DNA of 42,500 nucleotides from Chrysomallon squamiferum (taxonomy: Eukaryota > Mollusca > Gastropoda > Neomphalida > Peltospiridae): positions 1,266,443 through 1,308,942 of the forward strand of contig CM022667.1 of NCBI GenBank assembly GCA_012295275.1. The letters are read 5' to 3'. This document shows, piece after piece, positions 34,080 to 42,500 of this stretch. A program made the position numbers and the translations under genes. Each line of letters begins with the position of its first letter. The stretch's first letter is position 1. The notes under the pieces were generated by a model. It saw nothing but the letters and a program-made list of their open reading frames with translations, made no database searches and had not been told where the DNA came from.

Positions 34080-34469
34080 TCAACTCGCATCACTTTCCGA
34101 GAACTTTTGATTACTTTCCTCCAGGAAAGGTTTTCGGGCGGAGTTGCTATTGGCGACATGCATCTTGCATGAATCTGACCATTCATTACCAGACATGATC
34201 TGTCTCTGGAGAACTGTCCACTGGTAGTTGACCTGTGTGTGGCCTTTTTCTCTGATCTCATCAGATCCGCACTTTCCCCATTCACCGGCATTGATCAGTC
34301 CATTTCCATAAACACTTACATTAAGCCAGCCGCCATCAATTAGACATCACAATGGTGCACAGCCTGTCAGACGCGTGGTCCTCGAAGAACTGTCATCGAT
34401 TTCAAATACTGTCTTTCTCCCGTTCTGCCCCCACCAACGAGCGAGCTGATGAAGCTTGGTGGTAGAGAG
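34080..34469 (-). pseudogene. Coding-like minus-strand sequence broken by in-frame stops
   Basis: In one minus-strand register the sequence is open from 34469 to 34350 (40 codons), meets a TGA at 34347-34349, is open again for 88 codons (34346-34083), meets TGA at 34080-34082 and continues open for about 38 codons further. The segments read as ordinary protein (for example ARWWGQNGRKTVFEIDDSSS in the first and GLINAGEWGKCGSDEIR in the second). A second minus-strand register is also largely open. No family recognised. A decayed gene or a coding fragment of a dispersed element are both possible. It could equally be chance in a GC-richer island. Confidence 0.28.
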
Positions 34470-34760
34470 CTAGTAGCCTGCCCTCTGGTGTGATTTGTAT
34501 TGCAGAAAAATAACTTCAAGTGGTTGACATTTTTTTTTTTGGCTGTTTCCAGATCCAACCAGTGCTCGAGGAACTGGTTTGTTGCTGTCCATTTGATAGG
34601 TCAGAGAATCAGCCTTCACTGGTGGATCCTTTTTGGACTGTTTTTCAATTCCAACCACTGATCACAAAATTGTGTGTTCTTTTCTGTGTACAAAAGAAAG
34701 ATATCCCTTGATGTCATTCAGTACAGAATAGCCCAAGACATTAGGTTTCCTCTGTCACTC
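34470..34760. other. Unique island with an imperfect internal duplication and an acceptor-like site
   Basis: A T run followed by GGCTGTTTCCAG (34541-34552) makes a good plus-strand acceptor, but no convincing donor follows. TTTTTGGCTGTTTCCAGATC near 34536 and TTTTTGGACTGTTTTTCAAT near 34630 are diverged copies about 95 bp apart, each followed by a CCAACCA block. Confidence 0.4.
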
Positions 34761-35069
34761 ATATGTTAACCATATATTACAAATATTTTGATTGTATCAT
34801 TAAATAAAATGTTAATCCATTTTTTTAAATTATTTTGTGCATTGCAGATACTAACGAATGAATCTGTTAAATTTATAACAAAAATAACTGCTGTTATTAT
34901 ACTTTTATTTCTTTTATTTTTTTAATACTATGTTGCTGTTTTTCTGTTTTTATCTGTTCTTTTTCACTTGACAAATTGTAGATCATGAATAAATATTTTG
35001 GGTAAATAAAATATCCAGAATAATCCCAAACACATTTTAGCAAACTGATACAGTGTTCAAATAATATAA
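34761..35069. other. AT-rich non-coding sequence
   Basis: No feature recognised. Confidence 0.6.
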
Positions 35070-35096
35070 ATATGTATGTTTGTGTGTGTGCGTGCA

Positions 35097-35128
<32 letters not shown>

Positions 35129-35148
35129 GGTGGGTGGGGGTGGGGTGC
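35070..35148. repeat. GT then GGGT microsatellite
   Basis: GT run (35096-35119) passing into GGGT repeats (35120-35144). 35160-35400 is unique sequence without recognised features. Confidence 0.9.
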
Positions 35149-35414
35149 ATATATTAGCCACAATAATGATTTTCAGATTATTTTCTTCTGCCTAGCTGCC
35201 TGTGGACTGTTACATCAATGATTTACCTTGTGTCAGTCATGTTAGGATGATAAGTAGGCTATTATCTGCTGCTTTCCACTGGAAATAATCAACAGTAACA
35301 GACAGGTTATGGAATTGATCTGTCGTCTCGAAACCAGGTCTTTCACTCTCGCAGTGTTCTGAGCTGTTCCGTATATAGAGTGGTAAAAGTTGTATATGTA
35401 AAAGAATATAAGAA

Positions 35415-35535
35415 ACACCATTATCATCATCAACTTCAGTGTCATTATCAGCATCAACTTCAACATCATTATCATTATCATCATTGACTTCAACATCATT
35501 ATTATCATCACCATTATTGCCATCACCAATATCAT
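35415..35535. repeat. Imperfect CAT trinucleotide array
   Basis: CAT/CAA/CTT trinucleotides in a loosely 24-30-bp higher pattern (CATCAACTTCA blocks). The minus strand reads as an acidic Asp/Asn/Val repeat inside a 111-codon frame (35237-35572), which I take to be a shadow. Confidence 0.8.
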
Positions 35536-36440
35536 AAAACAAAATAAATAAATTTAAAAAAAAAATGAACATAAGGTGTAATTTTTGAGAAACAAAGTTT
35601 ATAATATAATATAACCAGATAAGTGTATAAGGAAGAGCAAGATAGGGGAAGAGGGATAATAAGAGAGAAAATGAGAAAAAAAAAAATAGGAGAGAGAGAA
35701 TGCTACATGGCTTTAGGTTATTATTTGAGAAATGTAAATTTTATGTTTAGTTATTGTTTTCACAAGCTGATAGTTCACCTACATTGTATCACATTTCAAT
35801 TCGGTATACACTGTTACGTTTTTTGATTGATTTTCAAAGCAAATTTGTTGTTCTTTCTGAGAACTCTACTGAACTGGAAAGTGAGCTTAGATCTGCAGTG
35901 TTACACTAAACATAATATCAAACCTGTTTATATATTTCCTTTTGTTTTATCACTTTTTTTTTGTTTTGTTATTTTATTGCATTATCAAGAATTTCCTGGG
36001 GATACGAATTCCATTTCAGTTGATTTCAAAACTATCAGAACACTGCATCAACTTGAATTATTAACTGATCAAGCAAAAATTCATAAAATATAAATTTTAC
36101 ATACGTTTATTAGACTGTGAATTCATTTTTATTCTGTGACAGACCATAAATTTGACAACACTGAATTATTTTGTTTATCTCAGGGATTTTATATTCGATG
36201 ATTAGATATTGCAATGGAATTATATATTTTAAAATTAAGAAGTTTTCAGATCACGGAAGAAAACGAAAAATGATATAAGGAATGTATGGATGTTATATTA
36301 AACCTTTTCAGTGTCTTAGATACAAAGCATAGCGTAAGTGTATGGAAGTGTGTAATTATAAATATTTGCATAATTAGGAAAGTAGGGAAATAATATTAAA
36401 ATATGTCTGAGGTGAATATGTAACTCACACAAACATACAT
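35536..36440. other. AT-rich non-coding sequence
   Basis: A GA-rich patch at 35640-35700. No coding exon recognised. An 88-codon frame (35827-36093) has no recognised similarity. Confidence 0.55.
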
Positions 36441-36459
36441 CAGCATGTTGCTGCACAAA

Positions 36460-36696
36460 TATTATAAACATATACATATACATACACACATATATACATA
36501 CATACATACATACATACATTCATATATATGTGTGTGTTTAGACAGACACACACATACCCATAATACTTACATATACATATATTTATTTTCACAGATATCC
36601 ATCTTTTCACTTTGAGAGGTATAAGTGTTTTCGAAAGATCAAAGTTTGAATTTTCAAAGCTCAACTCTATGTGTGTGTGTGTGTGTGTGTGTGTTA
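36460..36696. repeat. CATA and GT microsatellites
   Basis: CATA/TACA tetranucleotide (36464-36520) and GT run (36669-36694), with a short unique piece between. Confidence 0.88.
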
Positions 36697-37294
36697 GTTA
36701 TATGTCTGTCTACTTTGCACCTGTTTACTTACAAATATGTATACATATTTATTTACAGACAGACATAGAAATAGATATATAGAAAAACACACATCTATAT
36801 ACTGTACAAAAAGAAAAGCATGCAGATATCAACTCAAGCACAAGAGAAACATCATAAAAAAAATTACAAGTTCGATGATTCTTTTTCACTTAAATGCACT
36901 TAACGGTAAGCCTATATATAAATTATAATGTTAGCCTGGGGTTACAATTTCTGTACATTTCTTTTACGTAGGTAATCACACTAGAAACTGCTACATGCAC
37001 ATATTTATAAATTTCACTACTCTAATTTTGGTTTTCTATGTAATAATGTATTATTCACCATTAACGTCACTGATGCAAAACCTGTTTCATTTACTCAAAA
37101 TCTCCGTCAAACTGTGAATAAATTAATTTGATTTCGTTCGTTGTGGTTTGTGGAAGCAGTTTTCGTGTTTGTTAACGTAATATTGCGTAGTGGCGGCGGT
37201 GACGTAAACTGATATTGATTAATGCTGTCACCAGATTAGAGCGTCAGATTAAGTACATACATTACACAGTCTGCAGGCTTACAAGCCAAATCAC
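36697..37294. other. Unique AT-rich sequence
   Basis: A short CpG-containing stretch occurs at 37130-37210 (GTAGTGGCGGCGGTGACG). No frame or splice pair recognised. Confidence 0.5.
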
Positions 37295-37900
37295 AATTAC
37301 TTTGTTTTGCACTTTATTTTCACTCTTCTTCCTCCTTTTTATATTTATTTTTTTATTTATTTTTTTAAATGTTTTTTTATTTTTATTTTATTTATGGTAA
37401 AAAAAAAATGTATATGTCTGTCATTCGTTCTCACTGTCTGTCTTTTTATTTATTTTTTTAAATGTTTTTCTTTCTTTCTCTCTTTCTTTCTCTCTTTCTC
37501 CAAACTCTCCAAAATAAAAGAATGAATAAGAAAGAGAAACAAAATGAAAGAAAAATAAATAAAAATAAAAAGGTTGAATGAACTAGTTTACTGACACTGT
37601 CGTTTCTGTTGACTTTATTTTTCTTTTCTTTTCTTTCTGTTATCGATAGCTGAATGAAACCTGCTATTTTCATTATTTCATATTCATGTATTTCTCTTTT
37701 CTTTCTATTATTCCTGTCCATAATAGTATTATTTTCAGTATTCTAGAACAAATAAAAAGAAGAATGAATAAACCATTGTCAGTACTATCACATTCTTTCA
37801 ACCTCATTTATTTTTTCTTTTCTTTCAATTATTTCTATCATCAAAAAAAATAAAAAATAAAAAATTGTGTTATTTCATCTTCATTTATTTTTCTTTTCTT
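37295..37900. repeat. T-rich, TTTA and CTTT low-complexity region
   Basis: TTTATTTTT (37338-37395 and again 37445-37470), CTTTCT (37470-37500) and repeated TTCTTTTCTTTC phrases (37620-37640, 37695-37710, 37815-37830, 37890-37905). The last set suggests a decayed tandem repeat of about 75-115 bp. Confidence 0.7.
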
Positions 37901-38184
37901 TCTGTTATTCCTGGCATTGTTTCTAGTACCTGTGTAAATGCTGTGTGTGTGGGTGGGTGAAGTGATGAAGTCTTTGTGTCCTGCTAGTTAACAACAGATG
38001 AGATGATAGGTAACCATGGCGTCCATGTTCTCTCTCCGCAAAGAAAATGTCACCTCCCACTCTTGTCTGCTTCTTTAAAGTACAAAACGACAAACTAGTT
38101 GCATCATTCACTCGCACATACGTGATGTTAAGACTAAAGCACTGGAATAATAAAATAACAAAAAAACCTTCAGTTTTTTTTTTT
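37901..38184. other. Less AT-rich island with a short frame in good start context
   Basis: At 38016 an ATG in near-ideal context (AACCATGG) opens a 20-codon frame ending at a TAA (38076-38078). There is no recognised product and no donor joins it in frame to the exon at 41173, so it is probably not a coding start of that gene. Confidence 0.3.
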
Positions 38185-39085
38185 TTAGTCATTGCAGTAG
38201 TACATCATCTGATAATTAAATTGATTCTTATAATTATACTCTGCTTTTTTTTTTTTTTTTTATGCCAGTGCAGTAGTACTTCATATGATAATTAATTTTG
38301 GTTCTTATAATTAATATGTTTTTTTCTTTTTTTTTTTTAGTCAGTGCAGTAGTACTTCATATGATAATTAATTTTGTTCTTATAATTAATATGTTTTTTT
38401 TTTTTTGTTTTTTTTTTATGCCAGTACAGTAGTACTTCATATGATAATTAATTTTGGTTCTTTTAATTAATATCTGCTTTTTTTTTTTTTTTTTTTTATG
38501 CCAGTGCAGTAGTACTTCATCTTGTAATTAATTTGGTTCTTATAATTAATATCTGCTCTTTTTTTTTATAATTTTTGCAGAAGAACTTCATTTGATAATT
38601 AATTTCTTTTTTCTTTGTGCAGAAGAACTTCATTTGTTAATTCATTTGGTTTTTATAATTAATTGCTGCTCTTTTTTTTTTTTTGTAGTCAGTACTGAAG
38701 AACTTCATTTTTTAATTTGGTTTTTTTTAATGCCTGTTTTTTTTTATGCCAGTGCAGTAGTACTTCATCTGTTAATTCATTTGGGTTTTTTTGTAATTAA
38801 TATCTGTTGATTAATGACTTGAGATTTTGTTAGATAATTATAACCTAAAGCAGGATATATAATTAAGTTTATTAATCAGGTTTTTACAATTATGTTTCGG
38901 GATACAATTATATTAGTAAATCACAGATGTGTTAATAAGTAGCACTTCTTCGTCTGTTGATTAATTTGGTTTTTAAAATTATGTTTTAGGTTACAGTTAT
39001 GTAAATAAAATTTTTAAAAATGGTTTAATTAGTGCAGTAATACTTCATCTGTTAATTAATCAGGATTTATAATTATGTTTTTTTA
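38185..39085. repeat. Minisatellite with T-run spacers, unit about 75-80 bp, about 11 copies
   Basis: Units of the form TGCCAGTGCAGTAGTACTTC plus ATATGATAATTAATTTTGGT and TCTTATAATTAATATCTGC, separated by T runs of 10-20 bases. Copies begin near 38188, 38262, 38339, 38418, 38498, 38573, 38618, 38688 and 38747, with decayed ones near 38939 and 39031. Non-coding, intronic if the gene starts upstream. Confidence 0.9.
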
Positions 39086-40180
39086 GGTTATAATAATGAA
39101 ATAAAATGCTTTTTTGGGGAGGGGATGTATTGGTTTAGACCACTGTAAGCCAAAATAGAAAATTATAATTTCAGTATTTTGTAAAAAGTAATTCAGAATA
39201 AAGATAAATCTGTTGAAATATCTCATTTTATATGTTATTGCATAAAATAAAAAATAGAATTTTTTTTTTTTTTTTTTTTTTTTTTGGATATACAAATTTG
39301 GAATGAAAAATTAATTATTTTGTAAATGTACAAAAGTTACAAACAGCATCATGCCTACATAAATTTCTTTATTTCCTTAGTTTGCTTTTTTAACATTAAA
39401 TAAAAGTGTTAATGTTTTTTTTTGTCCCTATTCATAATTTAAAAGATGTTTGTCAAAAATTTGGTTATTGATTAATCTTTCAGAAATGTATGTGGGTGTG
39501 CATACCTAGGTGTGGATGTGAATGTGTATCGGCACATATCCTTATATGTTTTTTTTATATAAATACTTACATACACATGTTTCAGTGAAAAAAAACCTGT
39601 TTCAAATATAAACACATTCATTGTTGTTTAAGCCACAAATAATCTTATTTAAACACAATTTTTTTTTTTTAAATTTACTCGATAAGAAATAAAGATTAAA
39701 ATATTTCTAACTTTATTTTCTTATTAGGCAGTAACACATCAAACAATTTTTATGCCATTCATGGTATTTTAGCATTATTTTATTACTGGTATGCAATAAC
39801 ATTCATGCCTGAAGTACTTCCACGGGCCATGCATTCCATTTTTAATTCAAAAACATATTTTAAAATGAGCACCATCGTTATTATTAATTGATGTAAGAGC
39901 ATTACAACGCATGATGCAAAGTTCCAAAAATAACAACCTGTCCATTGGAAAACAAGACTTAAATATCCAGTTTAATCCACTGACTTAAAATAAATGTTTT
40001 GTGTTAAATTAAGCATAAGAGAATTTTATCCTGAACCGAATTCTGATTTACTGATTTTATTTTTATTTTTTTTTTTTTTTTTCTGTAAGTCACCACTCGA
40101 AAAAAAAAATACATAATGTGAATAAATGTGAGATTGTTCTGCTTTCAGCAAACTAAGGAGTGGTCTAAATAATTTTTTTA
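39086..40180. other. AT-rich intron-like sequence
   Basis: T runs at 39260-39285, 39659-39670 and 40064-40082. No exon, RNA gene or mobile element recognised. Confidence 0.6.
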
Positions 40181-40193
40181 ATTTTTATTTATT

Positions 40194-40241
<48 letters not shown>

Positions 40242-40315
40242 GTTGTTGTTGTTTTTTTGTTTTTTATTTAACATTTTAAAGAACAATATCCCAATAATAA
40301 TAATAATAATAATAA
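40181..40315. repeat. TTTA, ATT, GTT and ATA microsatellites
   Basis: TTTA (40186-40204), ATT (40203-40240), GTT (40241-40252) and AATAAT (40293-40314). Simple repeats. 40316-40585 is AT-rich and featureless. Confidence 0.9.
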
Positions 40316-40585
40316 ACTTATTCTAGATATTTTGAAAATTTTTGCCTTAACTGATATTTTTCAGATTTTACTTTTACCGTTTTGTCTTTGGCAACTAAAG
40401 AAATGAGAAGAAGAAGTAAAAAAAAACAACATATATATATATATATTTCAGAATTTTACAGAATTCTTTTACTCTCTTTTTTTGGTGTTTGTTTTTGCTC
40501 CATTTTGTACAAGTTTATTGTTTTAACTTGCCTTTCAGATAATCATTTTACTGATTCAAGTGTATATATATACCAAAAAGTGTTT

Positions 40586-41189
40586 TACATCATATTTCAT
40601 ATATAATGCAGCACTTTATTATAATAGATCTGTGATCAAGTTTTTATGGTCCAATTTAATTTAAAAAGTTTACAATTTTAACAGATTTTAACTGTATATT
40701 TCAAATCTTTGAAGCTAATGTTACTCTTTATTTTAGATCTAATATTATTCTTACTACATTTTCTGTTGCTGTTGGACAAACCTATAAAAAAAGTATTATA
40801 AAATTTTACAGCATATTTCAAATCTCTTGAGTTTAAGGACAAATCTAGAAAAACAATTTATTAAAATTTGACACTATGTTTCATATCTGTAAATTTAATG
40901 TTACTGTTTGTATGTTTTTAGATTCTTAATGGTCAAATCTTGATTAAAATTTTTTTTAAACTTTTGTACTGTTTTTCAGATTTCAGAATTTAATGCTGCT
41001 GTTTATATATTTTCAAATCTTTAAAATAACTGTATATAAATATTTCTGTATGTTTCAGATCTAATGTTACTGCTTGTATAGTTTAAGTTTCTGATGGTCA
41101 AATCTTTAAAATAATTGTATATAAATATTTCTGTAATTTTCAGATCTAATGTTACTGTTTGTATATTTTCAGGTTCTGATGGTCAAATC
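40586..41189 (+). repeat. Intronic minisatellite whose last unit contains the splice acceptor and exon start
   Basis: About seven degenerate units begin TTTCAGATCT or TTTCAAATCT (near 40699, 40816, 40879, 40974, 41053 and 41138, with a decayed one near 40590) and continue AATGTTACTGTTTGTATATT, then TTCTGATGGTCAAATC, then TTTAAAATAATTGTATATAA. The last two units are exactly 85 bp apart. The final unit supplies the polypyrimidine tract, the AG at 41171-41172 and the first 17 bases of the coding exon. AG dinucleotides at the matching position survive at 41086-41087 and 40920-40921. Confidence 0.88.
41158..41172 (+). promoter_or_regulatory. 3' splice site of the coding exon
   Basis: TTTGTATATTTTCAG precedes the open frame. 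The frame upstream of it meets TAA at 41112-41114 and holds no in-frame ATG, while coding-like composition begins right after it. This is the natural acceptor. The exon then starts with two bases that complete a split codon (phase 1 intron). It lies within a tandem repeat, with paralogous AGs upstream. Confidence 0.7.
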
Positions 41190-42500
41190 GTCCTGTGTCC
41201 AGAGTCACTGTCCTCCTCCAGCAATGTCTCACAAAAGCTGGTGCCAGCAAAGGAATCTATTGTCTGGAATCACGTCGATCAAACCAACAACAGAACCACC
41301 GTACAGTATGCTGTGATCATTGGAAACAATCATTTGGATGGTACCTCGCATAAGCTTTTGAAAAACAATGTCTTCTTAACACCACTCACCGACAAGGAGA
41401 ACAATCTCATTTATCCCAGTGCCGTTCTAGACTCCATATCCAAAGACAATGATGAACATCTGGGCAAACGGATGAACAACTTAAATGGATGCGATCGAAA
41501 CCGAATCGTCAGTTCTGCAGTGACAAGCCACGACAACGCCCAGTGGTCAACGCCCAGTAGCAACACAGTGAGTCAAGGTCACTCCACTGCATTATCTGCA
41601 GAGGGAATGCTCAGTGGCAGGTCGGCAACAGGTCACAGAGAAACTCAGAGTGATTCCCCAAACGCGATGCTTTCAGCTGGAGCTGTTCCGGCGCCCTCTG
41701 TTGGTGTTTTTCGACAGTCCGCTAGCGTGGAACCTGGTCAGAGACTGTTGACGGGCGGACAGTTTATAAGTGCTGCGGCCTCGCCTTTAGGACCGTACCC
41801 TCACCTGTACAGTGTTCACGGACAGCCGACCCACATGACTCCTTACAGTGCTTTCTATTCTCAGTACCCTCACAGCAGTGCGTACTCGCACGGGACGATG
41901 CTGACCGCGGGACACTATCCTCACATAGAGTCGTACTCTGCGATGCTGGCCAGCATGGGAAATCAGGTCCAACACGGAGGACAGTCTCAGCTACCTCGTT
42001 CACCGTTCCTGTCTGGTGGGCACCTACCTCAGCTGTCGGCCCTGGGATCGCACCGAGTGTCGTCCGCGGGATCTCCAGGACCCAGCACAAACATTCGCCA
42101 GTCGCCAGCTCACGGGGCCGGGCTGGGTCACCCTGCCGGTGAGTCACTGGCCTCGCCCAAGTCCGAGCCGCGTGACTGTGATGCCCGGTCTCAGAGGGGG
42201 TCGACGAGCAGCCTGCGGGACGAGAAGAGCTCGAGCCTGTCTCCGTCAGGTGTCATGAAGAGCTCCTCTGCGCTTCGCGACTCGCCCAAAGGGCTCGGCA
42301 GCGAGCAGCACTGCAATAAGGATTCTTTCTACAAAGTTCCCAGCGGCAAGGAAGGCAGCCTGAAGCACAGGATCCTGACCCGACCGCCAGACCTGCCCGC
42401 AGACGTCTCCCACATGGACGACTTCAAGTATCAGCAGCAGCAGCAGCAGCATTCGGTCCCACTGGACTCCCCACTTTCCAAACGTCCTAAGTTAAGTCAT
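41173..42500 (+). CDS. ATXN1: Ataxin-1-like protein, large coding exon (partial at both ends)
   Basis: Stop-free for 442 codons (first full codon 41175) and still open at the window end. The sharp rise in GC, mixed amino-acid use and the splice acceptor at 41172 mark a real exon. Numbering from 41175, residues 1-190 are hydrophilic with no domain seen. Residues 200-262 form a Tyr/His/Ser/Pro-rich block with YPHLYS, PYSAFYSQYPHSSAYS and PHIESYSAMLASMG, which parallels the YASF...EAYSTLLANMG segment ahead of the polyglutamine tract in vertebrate ATXN1. Residues ~325-385 are Ser-rich and charged with several Ser-Pro sites. GSLKHRILTRPP lies at 394-405, six Gln at 420-425 and a basic SKRPKLSH at 435-442 that could be a nuclear localisation signal. 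Known for the family: ataxin-1 is a nuclear RNA-binding co-repressor acting with Capicua through a C-terminal AXH domain. That domain is not in view, so the assignment rests on the N-terminal motifs. The first Met is residue 100 (41472), so the start is probably in an upstream exon. No membrane segment or signal peptide is seen. Confidence 0.6.
42432..42449 (+). repeat. Pure CAG tract encoding six glutamines
   Basis: Six uninterrupted CAG codons in frame within the coding exon, followed by CAT (His). Human ATXN1 carries a longer, CAT-interrupted CAG tract whose expansion causes spinocerebellar ataxia type 1. Here the tract lies about 160 residues after the YSAMLASMG motif instead of directly behind it. 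Confidence 0.95.

Noticed and set aside
35237-35572. Minus-strand acidic Asp/Asn-rich 111-codon protein
   Set aside because: The acidic stretch is the complement of an imperfect CAT array and the rest has no recognisable feature.
38016-38078. 20-codon frame with strong start context as the missing first coding exon
   Set aside because: It terminates at TAA before any consensus donor, and no phase-1 donor connects it to the exon at 41173.
41764-42147. Minus-strand 127-codon frame and other frames overlapping the coding exon
   Set aside because: Shadows of the plus-strand exon. The plus frame has the splice site, polyglutamine and ataxin-1-like motifs.
1-42500. CRISPR array, prokaryotic defence system or integrated virus
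   Set aside because: The tandem arrays have no constant repeat with unique spacers, there are no associated genes, and the window has eukaryotic intron and splice-site features throughout.

Overview
The window reads as AT-rich metazoan nuclear DNA. It is about 41 kb of intronic or upstream sequence followed by one clear protein-coding exon at the right edge (41173-42500, + strand, still open at the last base). Long AT-rich non-coding stretches, a canonical 3' splice site, very dense microsatellites and many different intronic minisatellites point to an animal with a repeat-rich genome. A lophotrochozoan, probably a mollusc, is my best guess, but it is inferred from style and not from a diagnostic gene. 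I see no bacterial or viral genes, no rRNA, no convincing tRNA, no CRISPR and no intact transposon.

The exon encodes at least 442 residues of a low-complexity, Ser/His/Gln-rich protein. It has an ataxin-1-like block (Tyr/His/Ser-rich, ending PHIESYSAMLASMG, comparable to EAYSTLLANMG of vertebrate ATXN1), a short pure CAG tract (6 Gln) and a basic KRPK motif. I interpret it as the large N-terminal coding exon of an ataxin-1 family gene. The AXH domain that would prove this lies beyond the window.

Upstream, several islands of ordinary base composition stand out from the AT-rich background and end in plausible splice donors: about 10180-10366, 12940-13354, 15210-15318, 17728-17941 and 18090-18480. 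These are candidate non-coding 5' exons or alternative first exons of the same gene (vertebrate ATXN1 also has a long multi-exon 5' UTR), but each is individually weak. Further islands at 7021-7400, 21291-21581 (minus), 24850-25110 and 34080-34469 (minus, broken by stops) have coding-like open frames that I cannot assign. They may be decayed genes or dispersed repeats.

The rest is tandem repeats: five imperfect ACT/AGT trinucleotide arrays between 3.2 and 17.4 kb, many CA/TG, TTTA, ATT and homopolymer tracts, and at least fourteen degenerate minisatellite arrays (units about 32 to 180 bp) of mostly unrelated sequence. The most interesting structure is at 40586-41189. The last unit of a roughly 85-bp intronic array carries the splice acceptor and the first ~17 bases of the coding exon, so earlier units hold copies of the exon boundary with decoy AG dinucleotides.
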